This document shows, in pieces, positions 9,019 to 18,053 of a stretch of 64,000 bases of DNA. The stretch covers positions 1 through 64,000 of the forward strand of contig JAKYXN010000030.1 in the NCBI GenBank assembly GCA_022538095.1, given 5' to 3'. Below the pieces are notes generated by a model. The model ran no database searches. It was not told the DNA's origin and was given only the letters and a program-made list of their open reading frames with translations. A program made the position numbers and the translations under genes. Position 1 is the first letter of the stretch. Each line of letters begins with the position of its first letter. This DNA comes from Puniceicoccaceae bacterium K14 (GTDB lineage Bacteria; Verrucomicrobiota; Verrucomicrobiia; Opitutales; Opitutaceae).

Positions 9019-11597
9019 TGCTGAAAAACGATTTCATAGACTCGAATTTGGCACCAGGATACCGGTTGGAGGATGGTGAACTCCGGTTGCGACGGTACCG
9101 TATTGCGTGCATACTTTCAATATTAGGAACAGCTTCGGGAATATCTCTTGATTACATCATGTATCCAAAAGTTTTTGTCGAACTTGGGATGACCCGATTC
9201 TTTGCAGTATTGATTGTGTCCATTTTGTATGGGGTAAGCCGCTCTCAGTTTTGTAAATCGAACATTGTATTTTTTAATTTCGTATGGGCCATAACTATAA
9301 ACTTATCTATAGTTGCGATGGTTTATTTTACTGGTGGTGTTAGTTCGCCTTATTATGCGGGGTTAAATTTAGTCTTGCTCGCAGCGGGTGTTTTACTGCC
9401 GCTAACACTTTTTGAGACTCTTTTCATCGGTATAGCCACGATATTTATGTATATTTTGGCCTGTATCTTCAAAGGGAATTGGACTGATGAGTGGAGCTTG
9501 CTGTTTAGTAACTGCTTTTTTGTGTGTTTGACTGGTTTAATAAGTACCACATCGAGCTATTTTAATTCTCAAGCGCGTCAGACCGATTTCAATCTTAGAC
9601 ACGAATTGGATTCGAGAAATCGGGAATTAGAAGACATGGATCGATTAAAGTCTGACTTCTTTTCGAATGTGAGTCATGAGCTTAGGACGCCTCTCACGCT
9701 AATACTTTCTCCAATACAAGATCTGTTGCGTAAGCCTGAGTCGCTTTCAGACCGAGCTGCTGAATTGATTGCGACCGCAAGGGATAATTCTTTGCGACTA
9801 TTAAAATTGGTGAATGATCTCTTGGAAGTCATCCGCTTAGAAGAGGGTAAAGAACAAATTGAGATGAACCCTGTCGACTTGAATGGCTTGGTTTGTGGAC
9901 TCACGGATTCGATCCAACACCTAGCGGACCAGAGGGGGATTTCTTTGGTCAATGAGTTGCCAGATTCAATTTCTATAGTTGACGGAGATATCTATGCCTT
10001 TGAGAGAGTATTTTTAAACTTGTTGAGCAACGCAGTAAAATTTACTCAAAAGGGAGGTTCTATATACGTAAGAGGACAACTGTTGAATGATCGCACAATA
10101 ATTGAAGTTGTGGACACGGGAATCGGTATCAAAAAAGAGGATATCGCCTATATATTCGATAGGTTTCGTCAGGTCGATAGTTCGAGTACTCGAAAGTACC
10201 GTGGGAGTGGATTAGGTCTAGCTCTGGTCAAAGATTTGACTGAACGGATGAGCGGCGAAATTTCTGCAGAGAGTGAAGAGGGTGTAGGAACCACGATGAA
10301 GGTATCTTTCCCTACAAGTAAGTCGACCCAACCGATTGTGGAAGTCAGCGAGGCAGCTCCCAAGTTGGATATAATTCAGAGTATTCACCAGTCAGCGGAG
10401 CATCGAGCGGCTTTACCAATAGACTCGCCGTTTGAGGGGATGGAAGGTCGACCTTCATCAGGTAAAGGGCCAACATTGATGATTGTAGATGATGAGCCCG
10501 CGATGCGGCAGTATTTAACGAGTGTATTGGAGGTTGATTATCGTATTTCTCTTGCCCGGGATGGAGAGCATGCCCTTGAACTCGCTCGAAAATACAAGCC
10601 GGAATTGATGTTGTTAGATTTGATGCTTCCTAAGATGGACGGCCACGAAGTCTGTAAACGTCTTAAGGCGGATCCAAAAACAAGGGGAATCAAGATAGTG
10701 CTTCTTACCGCACGAATTGATGAAAATGCGAAGATCATTGCACTCGACAATGGGGCGGACGATTTTCTTACAAAACCCTTTAGTCGAACGGAAATTGAAA
10801 CCCGCTTGAGAAACCTACTTGAGGCATCGAAGCTCGAGACTGAAATCAGAGACCGAAACAAGGAATTAGAAAAAACGCTGTTAGAGTTGAAGAGAACGCA
10901 AGCTAGCCTAGTTCAAAGTGAGAAGTTGAATGCTCTTGGTAGTTTGTCTGCTGGATTGCTTCATGAAGTAAACAATCCTCTTAATTACGTAATTGCAGCT
11001 TTGCAGATGTTAACGGTGGAGACTGGGAAAAGCGCTAACGAGAATTTGCGAGAATACTTAACGGATATAACTGAAGGTGTTGATCGTATTAGAAATATAG
11101 TGACGGATTTACATACCTTTGCCCACCCGTCGGAGCTTGATAAACAAAAGATATTTTCTTTGTCTGCAGCGGTTGAGAGTGCGAGACGATTCACATCGCA
11201 CGAGAGGGATGGCGTGCTAATCGAACAGGATTTAAGAGGGAATGATAAGTTGATTGGTTCTCAAGGCCATGTGATACAAGTTCTTGTCAACTTGATTAGC
11301 AATGCCATTAAGGCGATAAAGGCGTGCGATGATGGTCGCGTAGGGGAAGTAAAAATACTGAGCGAGAATCATGGCGATCGTGTTCACGTTATTGTGAAAG
11401 ACAATGGGATCGGAATGAGCGATGAGGTAAAGAAAAACATATTCGACCCGTTTTTTACCACTAGAGACGTCGGAGAAGGTATGGGTCTGGGCCTTAGCAT
11501 TTGCCATACAATTATGAAAAATCATGGAGGCCGTATAATCGTTGAAAGCGATAAGGGCTCTGGGACTGCGTTTACTCTGGATTTACCGTCCGAATAG
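9018..11597 (+). CDS. PhcS-like membrane hybrid histidine kinase with two kinase cores
   Basis: An 859-residue inner-membrane sensor. The first about 190 residues hold roughly six hydrophobic helices with little periplasmic domain, including FTGGVSSPYY, as in sensors of lipophilic ligands such as PhcS. The first kinase core follows (phospho-acceptor His220 in SHELRTPL; N-box NLLSNAVKF; G-boxes DTGIGI and GSGLGLAL). A receiver domain has Asp534 in LLDLMLPKMDG. A second kinase core has His649 in LLHEVNNPLNYV, N-box NLISNAIKAI and GMGLGLSI. Two complete kinase cores flanking a receiver are unusual. The gene overlaps the methyltransferase gene and precedes two response-regulator genes, so it is the likely receptor for the methylated acyl product. 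It could instead sense membrane state. Confidence 0.85.
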   Translation: MLKNDFIDSNLAPGYRLEDGELRLRRYRIACILSILGTASGISLDYIMYPKVFVELGMTRFFAVLIVSILYGVSRSQFCKSNIVFFNFVWAITINLSIVAMVYFTGGVSSPYYAGLNLVLLAAGVLLPLTLFETLFIGIATIFMYILACIFKGNWTDEWSLLFSNCFFVCLTGLISTTSSYFNSQARQTDFNLRHELDSRNRELEDMDRLKSDFFSNVSHELRTPLTLILSPIQDLLRKPESLSDRAAELIATARDNSLRLLKLVNDLLEVIRLEEGKEQIEMNPVDLNGLVCGLTDSIQHLADQRGISLVNELPDSISIVDGDIYAFERVFLNLLSNAVKFTQKGGSIYVRGQLLNDRTIIEVVDTGIGIKKEDIAYIFDRFRQVDSSSTRKYRGSGLGLALVKDLTERMSGEISAESEEGVGTTMKVSFPTSKSTQPIVEVSEAAPKLDIIQSIHQSAEHRAALPIDSPFEGMEGRPSSGKGPTLMIVDDEPAMRQYLTSVLEVDYRISLARDGEHALELARKYKPELMLLDLMLPKMDGHEVCKRLKADPKTRGIKIVLLTARIDENAKIIALDNGADDFLTKPFSRTEIETRLRNLLEASKLETEIRDRNKELEKTLLELKRTQASLVQSEKLNALGSLSAGLLHEVNNPLNYVIAALQMLTVETGKSANENLREYLTDITEGVDRIRNIVTDLHTFAHPSELDKQKIFSLSAAVESARRFTSHERDGVLIEQDLRGNDKLIGSQGHVIQVLVNLISNAIKAIKACDDGRVGEVKILSENHGDRVHVIVKDNGIGMSDEVKKNIFDPFFTTRDVGEGMGLGLSICHTIMKNHGGRIIVESDKGSGTAFTLDLPSE

Positions 11598-11664
11598 AGT
11601 GTTAAATTGAATACAAATAAGAATTAACTGAAAACTTTAATATTAAAACAAGACCACACCTACT

Positions 11665-12786
11665 ATGACAGATACAAATAGCAAGATCGGCATACTTTAC
11701 GTTGATGACGAAGATAAGGCACTGAAATACTTCAGCCGAGCTTTCGAGGAGGAATTTCTCATTTTTACCGCTAGTAGTGTTAGCGAAGCAAAGGAAATTC
11801 TTGGTGAAAAATCTTCTAAGATAGGTCTCTTAATTTCTGACCAGCGAATGCCTGAAGAGAAAGGCGTCGAATTACTTAAGTACGCTCGTAAGGAATATCC
11901 TGAGATCATTCGAGTTTTGACCACTGCGTATTCCGATTTGGATGACGCGATCGAAGCAGTGAATAATGGTGAGATTTTTCGGTATATAACGAAACCGTGG
12001 AATATTGCTTCTTTAAAGCTTGAGTTGAGGCAATCGATTCAATTCTTCGAATTGCGCAGGGAGCGGAACCAGCTTATGCGTGAGAAGATTAGCACTTGGC
12101 AAAGGTTAGAGGGCGTGAATCGGGTTCGGGATTTATTGATGATTTCATCGAGTATTTCCCAAACGAAAGGAGCGACTCAAGCGATTCAATCGTTTATTGA
12201 GCAAATACCTACTAAGGGGCAGAAGGAGCCTGCCGAAGTTTCTTTTGATTCGTGGGGTCTGTTAAAAAGCGAACTTTCTCAAATGATAGAAGTTTCAGGC
12301 GAGCTTCAGGGTGTAATTGCGAATGCTGCTGCGGGAAATTGTGGTGAGACCATTGATATTGCCAAAGTTGTAAAGGACTCGTGCCCGAGTTTCGTTAACT
12401 TGGGGTCTGTTGAGGAAGTATCACTAGAGTCGGGGGATAAAAGCCGTATCGATGCTATATTCTCAAATTTGTGTTCTTGGATTTCATCTCGTTTCTCCGA
12501 GGGCAAGTTGCAAATCGAAGCGGATTCGGAGTATGCAAAGATTTGTTTCGAGATGAGCTCATCTGATAACAATTGGGGCGAGGATTCAATATTGAACATT
12601 CCAGTGAATCTATTGTCTGCTTTCTTGCTGAGCTATGACCAGGGTGGTTTTCTTGAATTGGGGCAAAAGCAGAGTGGAGCTTTTTCGATCGAGCTTAAGC
12701 TTCCAATGGAGAGTAAAGAGGTGGTCGACGCCGAGTTTTCGACTCAATGGTTGGATCGTATCTTAACTAAATTCGAAAATTGGTAA
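11665..12786 (+). CDS. PhcQ/PhcR-like response regulator with degenerate kinase-like C-terminus
   Basis: A 373-residue protein. The N-terminal receiver carries the acidic pair in YVDDED, phospho-acceptor Asp59 in ISDQRMP, Thr/Ser in LTTAYSD and Lys in YITKPW. The ISDQRMP form is typical of the PhcR/PhcQ and RpfG-like receivers. From about residue 125 a helix leads into a region with the length and fold order of a histidine kinase core but without an H-box His or an intact ATP-binding N-box (compare FSNLCSWISSRF). It therefore probably receives phosphate and signals by protein contact, as proposed for PhcQ. The gene lies 67 bp after the sensor kinase gene. No DNA-binding domain is visible. Confidence 0.75.
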   Translation: MTDTNSKIGILYVDDEDKALKYFSRAFEEEFLIFTASSVSEAKEILGEKSSKIGLLISDQRMPEEKGVELLKYARKEYPEIIRVLTTAYSDLDDAIEAVNNGEIFRYITKPWNIASLKLELRQSIQFFELRRERNQLMREKISTWQRLEGVNRVRDLLMISSSISQTKGATQAIQSFIEQIPTKGQKEPAEVSFDSWGLLKSELSQMIEVSGELQGVIANAAAGNCGETIDIAKVVKDSCPSFVNLGSVEEVSLESGDKSRIDAIFSNLCSWISSRFSEGKLQIEADSEYAKICFEMSSSDNNWGEDSILNIPVNLLSAFLLSYDQGGFLELGQKQSGAFSIELKLPMESKEVVDAEFSTQWLDRILTKFENW

Positions 12787-13043
12787 TAGTTAGTTGAATG
12801 CCTTAGTTTCTAATAGTGGATAATATCTGAGTGTTATTGGTGGTTAATTGCTGAGATGTAATAGTTGAAGTGTTGACATTTAGTGGATGTTTTCCAGGGG
12901 TTGTTGCTTATAAGTGAAAAACTCATTTTATCGCTCGTTTTGAGCGGTGGATTGGGGATTCGCTTTAATCTAATCTTTTGCGAAACAACTCTATCTCTTA
13001 AGAATGCTCCGAATCACAATCTCGGAACGTTCTTAGTTTACAA

Positions 13044-14672
13044 ATGGACCAACCTTTTGATTCTTTGGGCAACTCTCCCTTTCCTAGGGCTTTAGACAAT
13101 GAGATCTTCTCTGTAACGAACGTGCAATATAAAGGTACTAAAATACTATATGTGGATGATGAGCCAATGGCTCTAAAGTACTTTGTTAAGACGTTCGCAA
13201 ATGATTTTGATGTCCTGACTGCAGCTAGCGTTGATGAAGGGCTCGAATTGTTAGAAAGTAAGTCAGAGCAAATTGGCGTTTTACTGACTGATCAACGGAT
13301 GCCCAAAAAAACAGGTGTTGAGTTGCTCAAGTCAGTGAAATCGAAATGGCCTGATATTGTTCCGTTATTGATAACTGCATATTCGGATATTGATGATACT
13401 ATCAAAGCGGTTAACGAAGGTCACATCTACCAGTACATTCGGAAGCCCTGGTATCCAGATCAGCTCAAGATCATGCTTCTGCAGGCGATTCAGGAATATA
13501 ATGAGATCTCGTATAATCGGAAATTAGCGGAGACTAACAAGAAGCTTGAAGATGCGCATCGACTTCAGGAGGAGTTTATACAGATGCTTAGTCACGAAGT
13601 TCGTACTCCTATTAGTGTTTCGCTTTCCTTGTCCGAAGAATTGTTGGAATCGAATCTAAATGAAGAGCAAAAGGAGCATGCTTCATCAATTAAGTTGGTA
13701 AACTCTGCGTTGGCCAACTTGTTGGATAATACACTTGATTACTCTAAATGGGTAAATGGGCAGCTCAAATTGGTTGAAAGAAGCTTCAGCCTAAAAACCT
13801 TGCTGAAGCAGTTGGACCATACGTTTAGTCTGCAGTTGAAGATGGAGACGATCAACTATGAGGCTCATGTCTCTGAGAATGTAACAAACGACCTTCTAGG
13901 GGATCCTGATCGATTATTGCAAATTTTGATTAATTTAATAGGAAACGCTATCAAGTTTACACCCGTAGGAGGAACGATTCAACTCCATGTGGCGAAGCTG
14001 GAGAGCGCTAGCGAGCATATTGTTTTGCGTTTCGCTGTACGTGACACGGGTGAAGGGATAGCGGGAGAAGCCATTGGTAAGCTGTTCAAGCCATTTTCGC
14101 AATTGCAAGAAGGAAAGGTTGGCACTGGTTTAGGGCTTTCGATCTCCAAGGAACTTGTGTCCATGATGGGAGGAGAAATTGGGGTAGCAAGCGATATTGG
14201 CAAGGGCTCTGAATTTTGGTTTACCGTGAGCTTGAGAGCTCAAGAAACTCCAATACAAGAAGCCCAAGAACCTAGTTTCAAGAAGGTAGAAAATAAGTCG
14301 GTTCTGCTTGCGGACGATAATCGAATTAGCCGCTACATGGCTCAGGAATTGTTGGGAAAATCCGGATACGATGTAGATCTTGCGAATAACGGAGTTGAGG
14401 CACTGAACAAAGCGAAGGAGACTCAATATTCTGTCATTCTACTTGATTGCCAAATGCCTGAAATGGATGGAGTAGAGGCTACCTCTAGAATGAGGGCGGA
14501 AGGGAAGAACCAACACACTCCAATTGTTGCGATAACTGCGATGCCGGTAGGAATGCTGGAAGATCGGTGGTTAGCTGCGGGAATTAATGCCTATATTCAA
14601 AAGCCGTTTGATCGCTCAAAGTTTATTGAAACAATAAACTATTGGAGCGACTCAAGTAATATCGCTCGGTGA
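13044..14672 (+). CDS. PhcR-like receiver-kinase-receiver hybrid
   Basis: A 542-residue cytosolic phosphorelay protein. The N-terminal receiver (about 30-155) has Asp83 in LTDQRMP and closely resembles the receiver of the preceding gene, suggesting duplication. A full kinase core follows, with His184 in MLSHEVRTPI, N-box NLIGNAIKF, DTGEGI and GTGLGLSI. The C-terminal receiver has Asp468 in LLDCQMPEMDG and Lys in IQKPFD. PhcR of Ralstonia also joins a receiver to a kinase; the second receiver is an addition here. A 257-bp gap separates it from the previous gene, so it may have its own promoter. There is no output domain, so the final target is not encoded in the cluster. Its end lies 11 bp from the convergent gene. 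Confidence 0.8.
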   Translation: MDQPFDSLGNSPFPRALDNEIFSVTNVQYKGTKILYVDDEPMALKYFVKTFANDFDVLTAASVDEGLELLESKSEQIGVLLTDQRMPKKTGVELLKSVKSKWPDIVPLLITAYSDIDDTIKAVNEGHIYQYIRKPWYPDQLKIMLLQAIQEYNEISYNRKLAETNKKLEDAHRLQEEFIQMLSHEVRTPISVSLSLSEELLESNLNEEQKEHASSIKLVNSALANLLDNTLDYSKWVNGQLKLVERSFSLKTLLKQLDHTFSLQLKMETINYEAHVSENVTNDLLGDPDRLLQILINLIGNAIKFTPVGGTIQLHVAKLESASEHIVLRFAVRDTGEGIAGEAIGKLFKPFSQLQEGKVGTGLGLSISKELVSMMGGEIGVASDIGKGSEFWFTVSLRAQETPIQEAQEPSFKKVENKSVLLADDNRISRYMAQELLGKSGYDVDLANNGVEALNKAKETQYSVILLDCQMPEMDGVEATSRMRAEGKNQHTPIVAITAMPVGMLEDRWLAAGINAYIQKPFDRSKFIETINYWSDSSNIAR

Positions 14673-14683
14673 GCGTTTGAATA

Positions 14684-15832
14684 TTAGTCAACTTGAAGCG
14701 TGAAAGCTCGACCCTGAGCTGAATGATTTCCGGTGCCTACGATCACTCGATTGTCGGAGAGGACTGCAATATTACTCGCTCCGCCGCTTTGGTCTTGAAT
14801 GAGTTCAATCCATTCAAACCAAGATTTTCCGTGGTCGTCAGAAATAAGCACTACATGTCGGTAAGGCTTTTTGCGTTGATCAGTCGCTGTAAGCAAACGG
14901 TAGGTTTTGCCATTTTTTTCAAGCGTAGCAGACATCCCGAGAAAACCTTTTTCCCAAAATTGGCGATATTGGCTCCATGTTTCACCGTTGTCTGAGCTAG
15001 AGAAAAGGGTGGCTATTCCAGAGGCTGCGATGAAGACCTTACCTCCATCTTGGAAGAACCACATCATGTCTCGAGCTTCCGGGTAGTCTGCTTTTTTTTC
15101 CCAGGTAAGACCGTAGTCAACTGACTTATAAATTTTTCCAGTGCCTTGAAAACCAACTCCAGCGAGTACTTCGCTTCCCCCAAGATTGTGAAAGCACGTG
15201 ACATTTTGTGGAGGTTCTTCGTCGGACACAGATACCCATTTTACCGTGTCAAAATAGTCTTCGCTCCGAATTAGGCTCGTTTGCTTCTTGGAAGCCCTTC
15301 TTAGGCCGGTTAAGATAGTTCCATTGTCGAGTTCTACGAGACCAACTGTTCGCGTCGCGGCGGCAGCGGCAACGATTTGCCAGGTCTCACCATCGTCTTC
15401 TGAGCGGCAAACGATTCCTGGTTCAGAGGTTGTGAGGTATATCGATTCATTCTGGGCTCGGATGAAGTTTCGAATATCCATGATTCCCCAGCTGTCGGCT
15501 CCGTCGATGATCTTTCTCCAGTTTTTTCCCCCATCTTCGGACTTGAACATATCTCCAGTTTCTTCGGTGCCAATCAACGCAACATTTTCCGACACTCTGA
15601 AAGAAGAACGAACGTTGGACTCTCCCTCCGGTTCGAAAATGTTCACAATTTTGACGTCTGGAAATCGTCCGGGGTCAGCTTTAGCGATTGAGAGGGCTGG
15701 TTCAATCGGCTGCTTAGCGAATAATGTACACTCAAATGGTAAGGCAAACACAATTAATGTGAGGGCAAATTTTCGGAATTTGAGTGGCGAAAAAGGGCTT
15801 AAAGAATGATTCATGGTCGTAGGAATTGACAT
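14684..15832 (-). CDS. secreted sialidase-like Asp-box propeller protein
   Basis: A 382-residue exported protein with a signal peptide of about 35-39 residues ending near LPFECTLFA. The mature part is a beta-propeller with at least five Asp-box (BNR) motifs: SEDGGKNW, SEDDGETW, SVDYGLTW, SSDNGETW and SDDHGKSW. The fold is shared by sialidases, photosystem II assembly factors and many carbohydrate-active exo-enzymes. I cannot see the Arg triad of true sialidases, so the substrate is unknown. A second in-frame ATG at 15814 would shorten the signal peptide by six residues. It lies just after the LytT-type regulator gene on the same strand, with a 28-bp gap, and may share its transcript. Confidence 0.8.
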   Translation of the reverse strand: MSIPTTMNHSLSPFSPLKFRKFALTLIVFALPFECTLFAKQPIEPALSIAKADPGRFPDVKIVNIFEPEGESNVRSSFRVSENVALIGTEETGDMFKSEDGGKNWRKIIDGADSWGIMDIRNFIRAQNESIYLTTSEPGIVCRSEDDGETWQIVAAAAATRTVGLVELDNGTILTGLRRASKKQTSLIRSEDYFDTVKWVSVSDEEPPQNVTCFHNLGGSEVLAGVGFQGTGKIYKSVDYGLTWEKKADYPEARDMMWFFQDGGKVFIAASGIATLFSSSDNGETWSQYRQFWEKGFLGMSATLEKNGKTYRLLTATDQRKKPYRHVVLISDDHGKSWFEWIELIQDQSGGASNIAVLSDNRVIVGTGNHSAQGRAFTLQVD

Positions 15833-15860
15833 TGTGCGATCGAAAAGATCTAGGGCTTCA

Positions 15861-16670
15861 TTAATCTACTCCAAATACTGATTTAGCAACTTTTCGGTAG
15901 CTTCTGCTAAGTTTTAACCGTTGGCCAGATTTTAAGACAACGATATACTCTCCATTGAAATGTGGGTGCAATTCGGTGACCTGGTTGATGTTCACAACGT
16001 AAGATCTGTGAATTCTAGTGAATTTCGAACTGTCGAGCCTTTGGCTTATATTGGTCAAGGTATCGTAAATGAGGTGATTTTTCCCAGAACACGAGAGATT
16101 TACATAGTTTCCTGAAGCTTCGAAATAATCGATACTATTGGTATCGATTAAGATAATTCGGTTATTTTCTTTAACTGTTATCTTATCGAGTTTTTTACCG
16201 GGAGTTGCCGAGCTAGTTTGTTCGGTTTGCTCTAATTCATTCGCGAGCATTTGGCGAATATTCCTAGCGAAATGAGCCTCTTTGCGAATAGATATTAGAT
16301 CGCGAATTTTGTTAACTACTGAGTCGAAGCGTTTTTGTTCAATCGGCTTGAGGAGGTAATCAAGGGCATTCCGTTCAAAGGCGTCGATAGCGTATTCATC
16401 GTAAGCAGTGATAAATACAATGATTGGGTCGAAGATTTTCATAATATGCTCGGCAAATTCTAAGCCATTGATTCCAGGCATGTTAATATCTAGAAAGATA
16501 ACTTGAGGCTTCTCTTTTGAAAGAGTGTCCAATGCTTGGGCGCTGTCTCCAAAATCTGTTATGGGGTCGAAGTCCTCGTGTTTGCAGAGCATCTTTCGAA
16601 TCAGGTCCCTACTGAGGATTTCGTCGTCTACGATTGAGGCACTAATTCGGCTTGCGGTTGGAGCGTTCAT
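15861..16670 (-). CDS. LytTR-family response regulator
   Basis: A 269-residue transcription factor. The receiver (about 10-125) has the acidic pair DD at 15-16 and phospho-acceptor Asp61 in FLDINMPGING. The C-terminal LytTR DNA-binding domain (about 165-269) contains KFTRIHRSYVVNI, with the typical RIHRS core. It presumably binds direct repeats upstream of its targets after phosphorylation by the overlapping kinase. The ATGA overlap of 4 nt with the kinase gene shows a coupled pair. The gene immediately downstream encodes an exported propeller protein, a possible target. Confidence 0.9.
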   Translation of the reverse strand: MNAPTASRISASIVDDEILSRDLIRKMLCKHEDFDPITDFGDSAQALDTLSKEKPQVIFLDINMPGINGLEFAEHIMKIFDPIIVFITAYDEYAIDAFERNALDYLLKPIEQKRFDSVVNKIRDLISIRKEAHFARNIRQMLANELEQTEQTSSATPGKKLDKITVKENNRIILIDTNSIDYFEASGNYVNLSCSGKNHLIYDTLTNISQRLDSSKFTRIHRSYVVNINQVTELHPHFNGEYIVVLKSGQRLKLSRSYRKVAKSVFGVD

Positions 16671-17785
16671 ACTTCTGGAGAGTTCTCTTGGGTTTTGTGA
16701 AAAGGAATTTTTATGGATACAAGGGTTCCTTTGTGAGGTCCCGGCTGAACCGTGAGGTTTTGATCATTGCCGTAGAGATGTTGTAGTCGAGTTTCAGTGT
16801 TTCTGATTCCGATACCGAAGGAATCGATTGTGTGGACATTCTCTTCGAGTCCGGTGCCGTTATCTAAAATGGTGACAATTAACGTTTCTTCAATTATCGA
16901 ACTGTCGATACGGATTTCTCCAGATGTAGGAGATTTTTCAATACCGTGTTTTATGGAATTCTCAACAATTGGTTGGAGGCACAGATAGGGAAATTCTGCT
17001 TTTAGTGTTTCTGGTTGTATCCTTTTCTCGAAGTTGATGCGCTCCCCAAATCTCACTTTTTGTATCCCAATATACAAATCTAGGGCCTTCAATTCTTCAC
17101 TGAAGGGAAGGGTTTGTTCGTTCGAGTTTTGCAAGGATAGACGCAAGAGGCCGCTTAACTGAGTGAGCATTTCGATAGCTTCTTGGCTTCGGTTCGTGTG
17201 CATTAGGGAAATAATCGAATTGTGAGTGTTGAAGAGGAAGTGGGGTTGTAGCTGCATTTTGAGCGATTGAAGCTCGGATTTTGCTAATTTTGTTTCGAGT
17301 TGAGAGGAGGTTATCTCCATTTTCCTGTACTTCCAATAGTAGTCAAAGGCGTTGGTTGTTCCAACAATAGACCAATATATGATTAGGTTGATGTGTACTT
17401 TGTGACGGAATATATTGGATAATGTATAAAGGTTTGGCGGTGGGGCATTTAGGATAGCTCTAAGAGGATAGCTTAATAAATGTTCAATGATCATATGAAC
17501 AAATACGACAAGAAATCCTATGAAGAATTGTCGGACAAGGTTGATCCCCAAATTTTTATCGTCCAAAGGGTAGGCTCGAGCGAGGCGTATAGCAGGAAAG
17601 GTTAAACCGCTCCAAATCGCCCAACTAGAATGCCAAACTATTTGTGAAGAGCGGAACTCTTCTCCTCTAGTGGCATTTGATGTGAGCAAAATACTTAAAG
17701 AAATAACGGCAAAGACGAACCACCAAATTGGAATTGCGACCTTGGCGAGCCGACTGATGTTGTTGGGTTTGATGTCGAGAGTCAT
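16667..17785 (-). CDS. LytS-type membrane histidine kinase
   Basis: A 372-residue kinase with about four hydrophobic segments in the first 150 residues, then a coiled linker and the His_kinase domain of the LytS/YehU type with His182 in LQPHFLFNTHNSI. The ATP-binding half includes LQPIVENSIKHGIE and DNGTGL. It autophosphorylates and passes phosphate to the LytTR regulator encoded with a 4-nt overlap. No extracytoplasmic sensing domain of known family is visible, so the stimulus is unknown. It is transcribed divergently from the secreted propeller gene at 18054. Confidence 0.9.
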   Translation of the reverse strand: MTLDIKPNNISRLAKVAIPIWWFVFAVISLSILLTSNATRGEEFRSSQIVWHSSWAIWSGLTFPAIRLARAYPLDDKNLGINLVRQFFIGFLVVFVHMIIEHLLSYPLRAILNAPPPNLYTLSNIFRHKVHINLIIYWSIVGTTNAFDYYWKYRKMEITSSQLETKLAKSELQSLKMQLQPHFLFNTHNSIISLMHTNRSQEAIEMLTQLSGLLRLSLQNSNEQTLPFSEELKALDLYIGIQKVRFGERINFEKRIQPETLKAEFPYLCLQPIVENSIKHGIEKSPTSGEIRIDSSIIEETLIVTILDNGTGLEENVHTIDSFGIGIRNTETRLQHLYGNDQNLTVQPGPHKGTLVSIKIPFHKTQENSPEV

Positions 17786-18053
17786 ATTGGGTGATTTTCG
17801 TAGAGATTACTACGTTTCAATTTGTGTAGTGCTTGAATTATTTGAAAGGAGCGATCTGCATGGCGAAATGAGTATTTCAATATTTGAAGCGAGCAGTTCT
17901 TCGAGTTTGTTGTACCCGAAATTACATAACAAGTATGAATCGTTGAATTTCGGTCCACGTAGAGAATCGAGCAGTTGGAATAATTTGAGTTGGGGCGCGG
18001 GTCTTTTTATAAAATCTAGATGTGTACTCCACGCTTAACCCATTTGGATACAT

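Noticed and set aside
15288-15809. 173-codon frame on the plus strand
   Set aside because: It is antisense to the Asp-box protein gene, whose domain motifs are clear.
17670-18038. 122-codon frame reaching into the divergent intergenic region
   Set aside because: It starts antisense inside the LytS-type kinase gene, has no motif and no credible start signal.
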